A program made the position numbers and the translations under genes. From contig NW_019211455.1 of NCBI RefSeq assembly GCF_002443255.2, forward strand, positions 46,646,863 to 46,710,862: a DNA stretch of 64,000 nt, given 5' to 3'. The notes beneath the pieces were generated by a model. That model saw only the letters and a program-made list of their open reading frames with translations. It made no database searches and had not been told where the DNA came from. Below, in pieces: positions 1-14,033 of this stretch. Position 1 is the first letter of the stretch, and every line of letters starts with the position of its first letter. The DNA comes from Varroa destructor (Eukaryota; Arthropoda; Arachnida; Mesostigmata; Varroidae).

Positions 1-2266
1 GTCGACACTGATGCATAGAATAACGCTGAGTTTACCGATAGACAAAAGAATTGACGGTTTAATGATAGGATTCCAGGCGAATCTGCCTGACATGGTGAAA
101 CCTTTTCAGCTATTTATTTCCAATCCATAACCTAATGATGCTTGATGCAGCGCGTAAATAATTCCATCACCTTACTTTTGAACGAAAAAGAAACTGTAAA
201 TATCATCATGTAAGGAAAGTAGGTTTTTATGTCATCTCGTACGCAGCACAACGTAGATGCCCCGAGGGCGGTATGTTGGTGAGGATCCTGCGATCTTCGT
301 CTCTGTTCATTCGTCTCTATTACGCAGTATCGCTTGCTACATTCATATCTAGCTAAATATGTACATACACAGTAACAAACCACAATATTAACTATATACA
401 TATAAAATCATGATTATTACCCAAGAAGCACAATAATAAAAGTCTATATAAAATATATAATACTAAGCACTATATAAAAGAAAATCGATATCCCTAGACT
501 CTCAAAATTGGCTTTACGTAAAGGATCGTTTCACGACATGAAAGCTTCTTGGACCACCTACTAACTTTAAACATTTAGCATTCTTCTTTAATCTCTGCCT
601 TCCTGTTGCGTACTTCGAACCCGTCTCGTTAGGTAGCCTAACGAATAAGACGATATTTTCTGTCTTCCCCACTGAGTTACTCTCTATTGAGTACGTCGAA
701 TAAAAGAACAACTACAGCCATGTTTGGTCGGCCGTCATCCAAAACATTCTGTAGTTAACTCATTTTCGCCAACAAGTCCTATACAGTTAGGTATTTCTCT
801 ACACGTACGCGTTGTGCGTCAGGCTCGAAAAACTGTGCTTTTATATGGAACGTCGGGGCCGTAGAACAACGTGCCCAAGACAAAGCACTACAACTACACT
901 TGCAAATAATATGATACTTAGACCAAGACCGCTTATTTAAGTTTACCAACGAACTAATCAACAGGTACCTTGATAACTGAATTTACGGCCGAGAATTTTC
1001 AATGTTTGATTGAAAAGCAACACATACTATGGCAGGTGTTTCAAATGGCTGCATCCGCATACATTATAAGATGTCTGATAGTCGATCGTGTAGGATGTAT
1101 TTGTTTTTAGCTCGCAAGTACCTCGACGTTTTTGCAGACCCTGCGTTATGGACCAGGCATTGTAAATAGAAGTGAAGCAGACGAAGCGCATATAACGCGA
1201 GCGGAAGCTTTTCGAAACGATTCGCTCGCGGTACCGCCGGCTTCGAAATGGGCCAAAAAATGTGAGAGCAATATTGGTTGGGCATGTCGCTACGCGTACA
1301 CTGAAATGCACTGCACACATTTAAGGCAATAATACTAAGTAAACGTTTCGCATAGTGAGGATCTGCACACAAAACGAGCGCGGTCAGCGCCTAAATGCAG
1401 ACACTTGATTGCCTGTTAAGAGTTTAAATGATATCCATTTAACGAAGTAGGGGGTTTGTTACGGGCAAACTAAGCCGCGCAAGTCTTCAACACACGTGTG
1501 GAAATCTATCGAAGCGCCTATTGTACTAAGCCGTGGCCATCTGAATGATTCTTCGGCTGAATGAAACTATGAAAACTATTTGACTCATTGCCTGAGTATT
1601 CTATTCAGATATGGCTGGCATGTGTTGAGCTGGTAAGAAGGCTGAAGTGTTATCTTCGTTTTCGCTTATGGTGATGTTATTGTTGGTGTTTTTTTTCAGA
1701 TCCTCATGGGCTACGCCTTTACACAGACAGCAATAAAAACTCAAACTGCAAATGTGGCACCATAAGATATGGACCTGGGTCCTTGGCGTTCGGTGCGAGA
1801 GAAGCTCTCCGACGCAGGAGAGGTAAACGCATTACGTCAATGTACGACTGAAACAATGAAGAAGCGAGAAATGCAATGTGTTTCCAGGCTCGTCCAAGTC
1901 AGAGATTGGCATGTTGATCTCGTCTATTCGTAGCGACCTTTTTCAAGTCGAGACCAGATTTCAACGAAGTCATTGCGTTGCCTTGGGAAGTTCTATGCAG
2001 AACAATATGCTCATAGAAGCCACTTCGCGCTTGTATCGCAGTCTTTAATTTCGTTTTCTCAGCTGTTCACCGTAGATTAGACTAGACTCATTTAACGCGT
2101 TAGCAACAGAACTAGCAAGCTAGTTCTAGACGCTGCGTGTTCAACTAGTGCATTCAAAGGGCAAATATTAACATTTTCTTCGTTGTTACATATGAACGAA
2201 GCGTATAAACGCTTATAAACGGGCATCTTTCCCAGGTTTTTTTTGGCCATATTTATTTCGCAACTC

Positions 2267-2319
2267 ATATATATATATATATATATATATATAGGGGAGA
2301 GAGGGAGAGGGAGAGAGGG
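2267..2319. repeat. (TA)n microsatellite followed by G/A-rich tract
   Basis: About 13 TA units (to 2293) pass straight into a purine-only GGGAGAGA tract. Confidence 0.95.
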
Positions 2320-5300
2320 CATATGGTTCGATATTTCGTTATAAAAGCTTCAAACAAAACACTGAAGATACCAGCACATTGGATCGCGAAGAATCTACGA
2401 ATACCTTAATAATCAGTCGAACAAATGGTTCTCTCTAGACACATATCGTCAGCAGAAAAAAGGCTAAAATTCGTTATATTTTTAGTGATTTCGCATGCAG
2501 GGCAACGCATTAGGAGGGCAATCTTTAAATAACTTGCCGCGATTATGCCACGTACCGATATATATAGAGCAGATGAGATCAGTAAACAATGTGCACACGT
2601 CTTAGTAAAATTGATGATCTGGCTTGGGTACCATTCGCGCAAAGTAAACAGCTCAGATGAGCAATAAAAGGCTTACGGTGAAGATCAGCTGGATGACGAC
2701 TTAGAAATTTTCCCCTCGGAGGATCTTGGGGGGCATAAATTAAAACTCTGGAGCTTTACTGGTAGGCGTTGGCTGTATGTAGCGCGGTCTGGGTATACAT
2801 TTCACTGTAGCAGCCAGTAATATCACCAGTGGGCAATGCTGAAACGATCGTAGTCAAGCATGGGCTTCGCGAGAGACTGTGACGCAGCCCAGAGCGACGC
2901 CAGTCTCGTAAACAAGAGGCGGACGACGCAGCGGAAGGAGCAAAGCTAAGCACTAAAAATGTTTGCAGGTCTAATCTCATCTTAAGACTCAGTGAGTCAA
3001 AGGTGTTTCTTTTGTTGTGTAGGTAGTATACATATAAAAGATAATTCGGTTATTGATAAACAAACAGCGACGCACAATTGCTATAAAATAGAACGGGCTG
3101 AAAAGAAATGAACGTATAATAAATCCCTGTGAATGCGAGGGGGCGTCCAAACGGGAGACCATTGAATTGGCTATTGTCGAACATTAGAAGGATTATTCTA
3201 GATATAATATTATAGCTTGACGTGCTATCCGTATATGACCTTATTGATTAATATCCTAGCTTGAGTAATAAGCGCTTTACTTCTAAGTACATCAAAGAAC
3301 CTATGAAAATTCTAGTCGATCATGCCGTCTTAGCACCTTCAACAAATTCTACAATTTGTCCTGAAATAGGAGCTGATTTTTTTGAAACTGGACTATGCAA
3401 TATTGAGTGAGCTATCTATGAAATAGAATGACCATGCATTACTGCCTACCGTTCAAATTATCGTCGATGACAAAATGGTTTCATGGATACTATTCTCGAT
3501 GATTGACTAGCCGGGAAAAGCTCAAAATTCAAAATTTTTTCGTACTGCTTTTTTCTTGGTCACCCAGGGAAACCACTCTACGTGACAGAACTCCCAATAC
3601 AAGCCACTATCGTTATTGCCAACCCACGTTTCTAATTACCAGCCCGCTATTAAAATACGCCCCACAGCCACATAGAATTTTCAGCTGTAGTCTTTTTGTT
3701 TTTTAGGATCTTTGTAGGATTTTTCCAAATCATTTTGCTCACCTAGTTTCAAAATAACTTACTTGAATATCTCTATACGCTCTCTTAGGTACATTTCACC
3801 TTGTCGTAACTTGGAAGTAGTGTTTTTTAGGAGCTTTCAAACATGGCGTCCTTACTTATCGAAGGTTACTTGTTCTACAATTTCAATTCATTTCAGATGC
3901 TACGAATCGGTCATTAGGGAGCCCACTCGTAAATAGCTCGGCCGGGATAGTCGTCCATGATCTTTATTAGAGATCTTTTTCCACTCCCACACATTTCCAT
4001 ATTGAAACGCAAAAGGACGGATACCGGTTCCAGGAGTTATCAGCCAGTGACCAAATCCCGCTGCTTACCGGCAAACAACGACTCGACGTCGCCATTTCTT
4101 ATTGCCGCCATATGATTCGTCATGATTCTATCGAAGAGCTATCTGCGGTGCGGTGCGATGCTCTGCAATCGTCAGCCGTTGACAATATTATTTGCGCTAG
4201 AAACTTCTGAGCGATCAAGGGATCAAGCAAGCAAGCAAGCATGAATCGGACCACTAAGTCGGATCGCTTTGCTCCCTGACGCCAGCTTGTTGAAAAGATA
4301 ATTATCCTTTAATTCCTACCTAATGCAGTTAAGGTGTAATTACTGGGCCGATATCGAGGTTTTGAGGACCCGGTACAAAGCAAAAGTGCATGTAACCATG
4401 AAAAAATGAGGCACGTTAATGTTTTAACCATATTAAAAGACTCTGCGAACACAGCGGCAGGCGTTTCATTTCCGATTCACTGCAGAACTGGGTAAATCAG
4501 TTCACGATTATGTGCGTGACCATAAGTGGAATTCGTATAAATTTTATACTTCTTCAACAATCGTAAAGCCTCTGCCTTGATCTTTCGACGACATAATCAA
4601 TAGGTCCTAAGATAAAGTCAAAGTGATCTTCTGTTCTCTGCGTTTACATTTTTGCTTCACCGATCCTCTCGAAAAACAAGTAGCAACAAGTAAGGCTTAG
4701 TGTTCACTGAGATTCTGAAATAAAACAACTTTTTTAAATTCATATGATGTAGTCGGAGATATAAAGTCAGTATTTAATCTTCCCCTAGCATGGTGAAACG
4801 GCCCACACCCTTAATTAACTTATGTCATATATAGATATAGAGAGGACCCTCACAAAGTAACGCTAGCGATGTCTTTCCAATTAATTCTCCCTTTCAAAGC
4901 TTATCTAATCAACCCTGATAGCAACCTATTATTACTTGTTTACTACTGTTTTTTACTCTAACTTTTGTAGAAATTTGTTTTCGACGAATCAGCCAAGTTG
5001 AATAAAATGGCCAAGCCCACTTTGCCATTAGAAGTGAAACGCTCACTGGCGTGCAAGCTTCGACTGTTACTGACGTATCGTACTGCAAAACAATGACCAG
5101 CTGGAACCTACCCGCAAGTATCTAGTGAGTATACAAACGTTTGAAACGTTGGCGGCTGAGAACTGCGGCCAGACGTTTGGTAAAAGCATATTTTTATCTT
5201 GCTCGAATCTGTACCTATACGAGTTACTTTTCTAAGTTACTCAAGTAGAAGCTTACACATATCACACTTATTAGACGTAATAATAGATGTAACGACATCC

Positions 5301-7551
5301 AATCAACGGGACAGGAACGGTGCTTTTTGGTTTATTTTTTCATATAGTTTCCATTGTTTTTTTTTTAAATCAAACAATACACGTTATTTTGAGCTGTACA
5401 TTATTCCATTAATTGCACAAAATCTCTTGCACATTCTAAAAACACGATATAACTACTATAGATTAACGACCGTACTACGCCTTCAGTTGGATCCTTGAAA
5501 TGTTTATCCGCATTTTCAGTCCTGAAAGCCTTAGTTCATCATAGGACTTCTTATAAAGTGGCACATGGGTGGAAATAGAATTTCCTACTTGTTTACTCTA
5601 AGGGAAACAACTGGCAACGATATTTTACCAGGCTTTACCCCACACCGACTTCTGGTCTGTTTCGGTATGTCACCCACTCCACCAAGCATTGGCGACGAAA
5701 AACGCTTGTGAAGCTGTTCTTAATCATTACCGCCTAGCAACTGCAATACATTTTCGGATCTTGGTGGCTTTGTTACAAACAGTCGGCAGTTGAGTCATCT
5801 CTCGATTGTCTGCTTCCACAGACGAACGTGCGATATATGTATATGAGTCCCTTACGCTCGACGTTGCCTGGGATGAAGGTTTTTCTGACGATACCGATGT
5901 TTTAACTTAGCAGAGAGAATTCATAATTTGCCTTTTACCTCATTTAATTTCGACCGTGCGGGTTCATGCAATTGATTTAGCCGGGTATAAGTAAACTATA
6001 CTTCAAAAATTTTCCTTTTTCTTAAATATGCGACATAAAATCCGATCTGCCAGAATCAAAACTGGCCACGCTACTGTAAAACCATTATCGTAAGCTTCTT
6101 TGATTCCCATACATATCGCACAAGGAAGATAGGCGTAACTTTACAATTAAGGAAAAGTAGATGCACATCTAAGATAACAACAGGCAAAGTACCTATGACT
6201 CTTCTACCCAACCGTAACACCTTTTCCTCGTCATTTATTATATAATTTAGTTTTTCTACTTATTAACCCATCTTCTGTATTTGCAGTTTATGAGCATTTA
6301 GGTACACTGCTAGGAAAAATCGAGGTTAACCTTAGGCGAATGCCTAGTATCTCCATTAGTACTTGTCCAAGTCTACTGGCTGTATGCATGCGTATTGTAT
6401 AGCACTTTCCAGGGTGTCGTATGCTCTTGAATGGGTTTTAGGCACTTAAACTTTACCACGGATGTACTCATTTTTACTTGGCTTTTCTGCCCACGACTTA
6501 CTGACAATGCCGGTAGCACAAGATGCGAACGGTGGAAACGCAATATAGCTCCTAGGAGAAACAGCAGCCAGAAGATGCATTGTCGCAGATCGAAAAAAGG
6601 CGACAATAAAAGACCTCGGATCAGAAGCAGGCCCCTTAAAACATGGGCCGCTGGGCAGCAGACCTCAGCAGGTGGACACAAAAGCCATTGCACTCATTCG
6701 AACGTGAGAGTAGGATAGGCAACTGGTCTTCATCAATTGAGACAGACAATTAACCTTAGTCGAGAATAGTCGATTGGCAATCTACTACGTAGTATTTTTT
6801 TGATCGTTGTAAACGCCTCGTCAATTTTCATACAAAGACAACCATAGAATTCGGCCACTTATATAGACGTTCTAATACCATCGCCGTAGTTGGGTAGTTT
6901 TTTTCCTATCGATCACAAGATATTATCTCTATCTACTTCGATTTGTCTTCTTCGAAGGATAACATCTGTTATTTCACATATAGAAAACTGTGTTCTTTTT
7001 TGCGTTCATTTTATGTATCACGCTTTCATATATCCAGACTCCAACTCCACTCGGTATATCCTCTTCTTTTGTAGACGTCAAGCCATCTATAACAGCGCGT
7101 TGATGTAAATGGCTAAAAGGAAAGCTTATAATTGTCTATAATGTAGATCATTAAAACCTATTGTATGCGAATATAATTTTATAGGAAACACCTATTACGT
7201 ACATCTACGTAAACGCACATGTGACGCTTTGCACATAGACACATTAAACGTTTGTCACGTAAAATAATGCACGTAAACTGTGACTCATAATACATGCAGC
7301 TGGCATCAATAACTGCTATTGAAAGTTTTGCTTATATTTATTTGCATATTGTGAAATCCTACGCATTGCATTTATTCCCCCACATACTCCCAGTTTTTAT
7401 GTTTGGGGTTTTACGTCCGGTATCGCCTTTAGGCGTCCCATCAGATGGCTGGCGCAAATGTGGTACGCACCAAGCTGTCACGGAAATAACATATTCTTAA
7501 CCTGCTCAACGTGTTCCACGTATATTTGTACTCCACGTACAGAGGTTATAC

Positions 7552-7569
7552 TTTTTTTTTTTTTTTTTT
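7552..7569. repeat. T18 homopolymer
   Basis: Uninterrupted run of 18 T. Confidence 0.95.
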
Positions 7570-7616
7570 CTTTTTATAACTAATGTAATCATAATAAAGG
7601 TGCAAGTAATAGGATT

Positions 7617-7642
7617 GTCCCACCGTGCCTCTACGGTGGGAC
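7617..7642. other. perfect 10-bp hairpin
   Basis: gtcccaccgt and acggtgggac are perfect complements around gcctct. It is GC-rich in an AT-rich setting, about 50 bases after a T18 run. No T-run terminator context applies in a eukaryote; significance unknown. Confidence 0.55.
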
Positions 7643-10356
7643 TACTCTTATCTCTTGTAGGAACAATGTGATAAATATTGTCTCACTGACAGCAGTGCAA
7701 CGATCTGAAGCGCTCTTGTGGCGCCTTGTTTGCGCCTCGTATGACTAGACGATGACAACATATAAACTAAAAATCCATAATTAACGAGATCATATATGAT
7801 TTCATCCATCTAAGCCAACACCTGCAGCCCCACAAGCTTCAAGCGAGGTTTGCATTTGTTTGCGTGCTGTCTTTTACTCTGCACTGCTCAATTAGGTACT
7901 CTGTCGCCTATTCCTCCACGATGCTGGATAGCACAGGTAACCAGTAATGTAATCAAAAGAAAGAGGGAAATAAGAAACTCCTGTATACTCCATTGGATTT
8001 GCTTCGCGATTTGTGCCTCATGATCCGCAATTCGCTACTACTTGGACACTAAGCCCGATCTGACCCCCCAGGGCTCAAAAGACCTCGAGAGCTAGAGTGT
8101 TTTCTCCCAATCTCCTCCATTGGCAGGTATGTAAAAGGAGGTACTACGAATTGTTTCGGTTGAGTACTAGGCGGATTATGGTCGGGTATCCTTCTGTTCT
8201 ATGTATCTAGACTGACCAACTCGCGAGAGTATATTGCCTTTGGCGGTGCTTGTTCCTTCGTGCTCTGCTTCCTTTTCTACGTTCGTATACCCAACGAAAC
8301 GACACTCGTGCTATGTAGGTGTAGACACCACGAAGGACACCCCTGTGTGCCGTTTTTCTTCTAGCAATCTTATGTATTCACATAGAGAACTCCATGAGAC
8401 ACTGAGCAAATCTATGTGGTGTGGTAACTTCTGCCAGATGCCTACAGGCCTGCGACCCCGTCAAATCCGTTTGTGTGACCCTTCCTATTCGCATGGCTAA
8501 CATCAGTACCTAGCCGTTTTGTCTGATTTACCTAGCTGGATATTTCTAATACTATGTGCTTATGTGATCCACTTCCCACTACTCGTACAGCAACTAGTAT
8601 AGGTGTTGCGTTTAGGTAGTATATTGTCTTCGTCATATTTCGGAATTACTTTCTCTTCGAACCGTGTATTCCTCACCGTGACCGTGTATTCAAACCTATG
8701 TCTCAGCGGATCCCTTTTCAATGCGTTCGCTAGTTACTTCTGATCCCTCACAATAGGACCCGTTCGTCAATATTGGTAAATCACGGCGACGTTTTAACAA
8801 ACAGCGTATGATGTACAGCACCATTTTCGTTAGTAACAAGTTAATTCTAAGCCACCGATATTTCTTCTAGTACTTTTCTTACGTTACATGTATGTGCTTA
8901 CGTTAGATATCTAACCTTGGCCAGCATGTAACAACCCGATAATGCCACCGGCATGGTTGGGATAGGGCTCCTTTTGGTTATGAGCAAAGCCCGTAGGAGA
9001 CAAATAAAAGGGAAGACTCAAAGAAATAAAGCGCCATAGTTACTCGAGTGCATTAAGGAACAGCATTGGGCCACGATTCTAGGACCGAAACACGTTCAAC
9101 CAGAAAAATGCGAGAAGCATAAAAATAGCGAACGAAGGAAGGGAAACGCAGACGAAAGAAAAGGCTGGATATGCCACTATGCAGCAGGTAGGGAGTAAAG
9201 ATAGCTGGCTGGCGACCAAGGTGGTGGGATGTCGATTGGAAATGTGCTGGAAAGCTCTTTATAGGGTCGTAAGGTTTGCGAGCCACCTGCTTAGAAAGAA
9301 GCACTGCAAGGGCTCCCAGCACAAAAAGCACGGGATAAGATACAATCATAGCCAAATACCTTAAGGGTCCTTATGATAGGACGTGCTGAATGCAAGCACC
9401 AACTGCATTATGGGATTAGCTAGTGTGCGGTCACGAGCTGGGTCAATCAAGAAGATATTGACCAGTTGTTGTTCCCAGACCGCAGTCCATCCAAAATAGT
9501 ACGAAGCAATTGGAATGATGATTACTGAAAGGTGCTAAGAAAAAAGTCATCCATGAACCTATAAAGGTTTGCCCTTTGCGGAATTCTGGCAGCGACTACG
9601 TACGAAAAATTTAATACTACTCTTGTCGTATTGGTATTATAAAAAAATGGCCCTTTACTCTAGGAATGCTGAAACACATTGAGTGAATTAGTATACAAAG
9701 GCAGACTGAATGGATTAAAATCATTTCAATTTTGCTTGCAGGGGATCATGAACGCATGTTGGGTAATAATAGCGCCTGTCATTCCGATAATCGGGCCGTA
9801 TTCTATATCTGTTTCATATATGCTACAGAAAGCAGGTGCTGTACGTACGCGGAAACTGGCAGCGACCAGTGGTTTTTTTTTTCGTTTTTAATACTGCATA
9901 TTATAAGCAGACATTTACCCTTAAATTGATATAGTTAAGCCAAACTAAAAGTCAGCATGATGACTCCGATCTATTCTCTAAGAACATCGGGCTTACTTCA
10001 TTAGTAGTAAGTCATTAGTGGTAGCACCACTATCTACTTTTGCATGATCAATAGGGGTTTCTCTGCACTTATCTTTTGATCGAACCCGGACAAATCATTT
10101 TGCGTAAGTAGCTTTGATAACTTTAACTTCCCGCAGTTTTAGTACAGACGAGAGCAATTAATTATACTTTGCACAGAACATATGGCCGGCCTGTGATACC
10201 ATTGCTCATCATTACAATAGCTACGAATTACAGTGAATCAGTAAAGTATAACCCTAGCGTTCAGTTGTTAAGGCGACCATGTTTTTTTTTGTTGCAAATC
10301 GGGTGCCTACTAGGACTCGAAATAGAGAAGGGATCAGAGAGCAACATACAGCAAAC

Positions 10357-10799
10357 ATGACATTAAATAATATGGCGGGTCTCTTGTTCTTGACAATTCT
10401 ATTAGTAATGATTTTTCTAGCGATTTTATTAATGTCATCGCTTTGTCATGCCCGCGCAAACAGATCGTGCTCGTGGCATGGTAAGTTATGACAGACTTCA
10501 ATGGTGTCTGGCTGTCCGTAATAGCTTACCCTATGTAAATGTCCAATGGACATTGTCAGCCATGGACGTACGCTATGAAAAGTTTAAGTTAGTCGCAACG
10601 ATGATTATAAGCGACGTTTCACTGTAAACATATCGTATGCCACTAAAATGACGCGACTCTCATGAAAAACATTTGAGTTGCTCATCGCTCAATGTTTTCA
10701 GGGTTGTTGCCACGTAAGTACGCATATGGGCTATGGCGATGTGACCATTTTGACTGGCCAAGAGCGCGATGCGCACGTCACGTTCGCTCACGACGTTGA
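10357..10799 (+). CDS. predicted small secreted basic peptide, two exons
   Basis: Exon 1 (10357-10480) begins at an ATG in context aaacATG and encodes a long hydrophobic stretch (GLLFLTILLVMIFLAILLM), then SSLCHARANRSCSWH, ending at the perfect donor g/gtaagt. Exon 2 (10702-10799) follows aatgttttcag and, in the matching phase, reads GLLPRKYAYGLWRCDHFDW and an arginine-rich end to TGA. Total 73 residues; cleavage near CHA would leave about 41 residues with three cysteines and dibasic sites. A second ATG lies five codons in. Could be a peptide precursor or an anchored microprotein. No homologue recognised, and another reading frame in exon 2 (with CPSC repeats) is also open. Confidence 0.35.
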
Positions 10800-13700
10800 A
10801 CGATGCCCAAGTTGTCAGAGGACCCCGTTCGGTCTCTGCCCCTCATGTACAAAACGTACTTGACATGCTAAACGTCCATCTTAATTATGACCGCAGCCCA
10901 CTTCAGCTGTATAGAACTATGCAAAATGAGCTGTTTAGATCTTGCTAACTTCGTGATAGTGACTATTCAATCACGGTTAATCGTCTTTTACAGACCTTTC
11001 GATGGGCAGATAGGTTAAAACCTGGTACAATTGAGTAGTTCCCATATTGTGCCGTGTTATGGTATTCACCTTCTCCCAGCGTTGTTCGAAGATTGACTAA
11101 GAAAAAGCCCAATGTTATAGGCGCATCCAAAATTCCTTACCCTAGCTCAAAAGTACTCTGTTTTCTAGAATACTAGTGGCCGTTCCATTGGCGGAAACCC
11201 GCTAAGATACGGTAACGCCGAAAAGTTCCGCTAGCAATTCAAATATATATTCGACAATGCAACTGAAGACGAGAAACTATAGGAAACCAACGCCCGACTG
11301 CCTGGTCAGCCGAATTCGACGGAAAGTATAGCTCTCACAGTTGGGTGGGGATCTGGCACGCCATACGCGTTTCGATAAGAGAATATTCATTAACAGGGTG
11401 CATCTGCGCTACAGTGCGTTGCGTTCTAGAATGTATGCGAGCATTTATTGTTGCAAAAAAAAACTTCCTTTTTGAGATGTCCTATGCGAGGAAATGCTTC
11501 AATTAAATGGCCAGGGTACTTAACTGAAGTTAATTATTTGGTCTTACGAACAGCTCCTGGCGTGCCAGGCTGTACAACTAAGCCCTTGCGACATACAAAG
11601 AAATCCAGATTCTGTATTGCTAATAGCGGTCCTTGTTTGTTTCCTCATGCAAATGTTCGTAACTGTTTACTATCGAAGAGGATTGCAGCAAACAAGGAAC
11701 TCAAGTATGAGTAGAACGTAAAGTGTGCGGAAAACTCCTCGCGCGTAGAAAAGGGTTTTTATTGCGGTAGACAAATCTAAGCATGATAACAGGTGATACA
11801 ATGCGTAAAAATCCTATCGATAATCCAACTTTTTGATTTTTTTATGTTTCATAATGTTGAGATCGTATACCATTGATGATCCACGGCATATAAGTTAGTC
11901 AAGAGACATACCACATATTTACAGCTGGAGTTGGAACGAGGATATTTTTTTATTAGCTAATAGTTTCAAAACAAAAAAGGCATCAAGGATGGATTTACAG
12001 CCGATTTAGGGCTTCGAAGTAAGAACTATAAAAAGCTGAGAATACATCATCGTGTGTATGATGCATCGTTTCCGGTTATAGACATGAAGTGTTCTGTGCC
12101 GTCGTTAAACCTCACGGCTTCGTAATGACAGTCACACTACTATAAAAGCTATTTTTCCTTAAGCGTCTTCATCATGACGAGCGACTAAGCGAACCGACTA
12201 TCACGTGGCTATCAAGGATCAGAGTTGAAGCAGTAACATACAGGCAGGTGCCTCGGGCCTGTTTTCAAATTTCATGTAGTATACAGTGATTCCATAGGAC
12301 AAATCGGGCCAATAAATAACGCTATGATTAGTCCTGTTTAGACCTATTCAGTTAACGCATAGCTTTGGCCTACTAGCGCAAAGCCTGCTGACAGGATCTC
12401 AGATAAAACGGGAACCTAGTATGAACGTTTCAATTGAAAAGAATTACAGAACAATTTTTGGGGCGGGCATCTACCTGTAACACGGATAGGTTACGAATTT
12501 GGCAGCAGCTCATCAGATAAAACTTTGACACCGACGTGCAGTTGTACGTCAGGCACGTTCAGAGTTAAAATCCCTTGGTTTGTTCTATATGTGCATCCTG
12601 CAGTGCATCTTGATAATCTTATGCGAAACAGATCGGACCGGTATGCGCCTAGATTTAGACAAAAATTGCCCTACGTTTACTTTCCTTTGTGTACATACAG
12701 TAAGTTAGCAGTGAGCTCTGACAATCTGTATGCCTCTTCTGTGTGATTCGGATAGAAAAGGTAACGCTATCAGTAAAATAAATACATGTTGTGCATATTG
12801 ATGTAGCGTTGTGTACGATCAGTCGTTTCGCCAAGGATGGAGATTGTATTTTTCGTAGGAACTTTCGTTTACAACCAACTTCTCTGATCAAGCAAGAAAA
12901 TTGGAGGGCAATACGACTAAATGTCCATAGTCAACGGCCGAGACACGGACGAGGGGCGTCGAAAAAGTATGGCCATATCAAATCTGTTTCTGAAGTTTGA
13001 CGTTTCCTTGTACATACGATGATTCTTAATAATTGAAGTGAAAAAAATCCAGATTCTTGGTGCTTGTTTGTTTATGACCACGCAGAAGTATGTTAATAGC
13101 TTGTATAATTCAACACGGTTTCCCGCAGTGTGGCGCTAACGGCTTTCTAAACAACGACTGGTAAAGTATCTGTGTGTATCCTCACATTTAAAGGATAAGG
13201 GTACTAATCAATATACTCATATCCTAGTGAACGAATTTGTCAAAATGGGCTAATTGTATGCCATGTTGGTATGTTATAGGGATTTAGCGAAAAAACGACT
13301 CAAGTTTATAATACAAGATAGTTAATGCCTTCATTCAAGCGGTATTTATTAGTTATAGTTCCGATTTGATTGTATAATAACATTTACTCTGAGATATTCC
13401 ATTGAGAAGAAGTGCAAAAATGATATTGCGCAGTATGGGGTGCAAATTACGGTACTATTCTGTACTTCACTTTGTACGTAATGTAAGATATGAAGTTTTC
13501 AAAATACAATCCCTGACTAATTGCCAAACCTTTTTGCCCAGCTTTCCTTAACGAATGACTATGATTCTCGTCGTCTACCTGAAATTAGCGTCTAGATTAA
13601 GTGGTCCACATTTCTAGAGGCTTTTGGGTTGACCTCAACGTTCATTCTGCTCTAGACCGAACCGGCTTCGAGTGAGTATATTGGACCGTTAATATAAGCT

Positions 13701-13952
13701 ACTAAGCATACAGCTTTACGATCCCTACGAAAGGTGCGGTGCATAAAAACAGCACTTTCTAAGAACGCTTGGTCATAGAAGTCTATGGAAAAAAACACTT
13801 CTAAAATCACATTTTATCAATCTATTACGTTTGCTTCAAACCATAACAGTAATACTACGTCCAACTGGATCGACCCTAAATCAATTAGTTCGATTCATAC
13901 ATCCGATGCAATCACACAGAAAGTACTGCTGCTTCTGTCTGCATCAATAATC

Positions 13953-14033
13953 TAACCGTGTACCCCCTTGTCTATTCCCGGGTTCGAACCTGGACTTCAC
14001 TGACGGTCCGTAGGTTTAATGGGCAAACACGGT
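13953..14033. other. 81-base inverted-repeat unit with B-box-like centre
   Basis: aaccgtgt and acacggtt form the ends; the interior holds the palindrome ggttcgaacc, which resembles a tRNA-type B box. The spacing does not fit a tRNA: the T-arm is not next to the acceptor strand on either strand. It may be a tRNA-derived element or a small inverted-repeat element. Confidence 0.35.

Larger units (their letters stand above)
1..10356. other. no supported gene; AT-rich noncoding sequence
   Basis: Open frames here are at most about 106 codons, in overlapping frames on both strands, and none resembles a family. A minus-strand frame from 9349 starts with a hydrophobic MIVSYPVLFVLGALAVLL but has only a weak donor. 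Contents otherwise are the microsatellites and hairpin listed and a tandem repeat of accgtgtattc near 8665. Confidence 0.6.

Noticed and set aside
9053..9355. Minus-strand ORF with hydrophobic start
   Set aside because: Listed start is TTG; the ATG inside is followed only by a weak gtggct donor and no recognisable mature sequence.
10678..10863. Zinc-ribbon-like frame with CPSC-x7-CPSC
   Set aside because: Four cysteines in a short GC-rich stretch with no flanking domain; it competes with the frame that fits the exon 1 phase.
13953..14033. tRNA gene
   Set aside because: The acceptor-like ends pair, but the T-arm-like palindrome is 17 or more bases away from the 3' acceptor strand on either strand.
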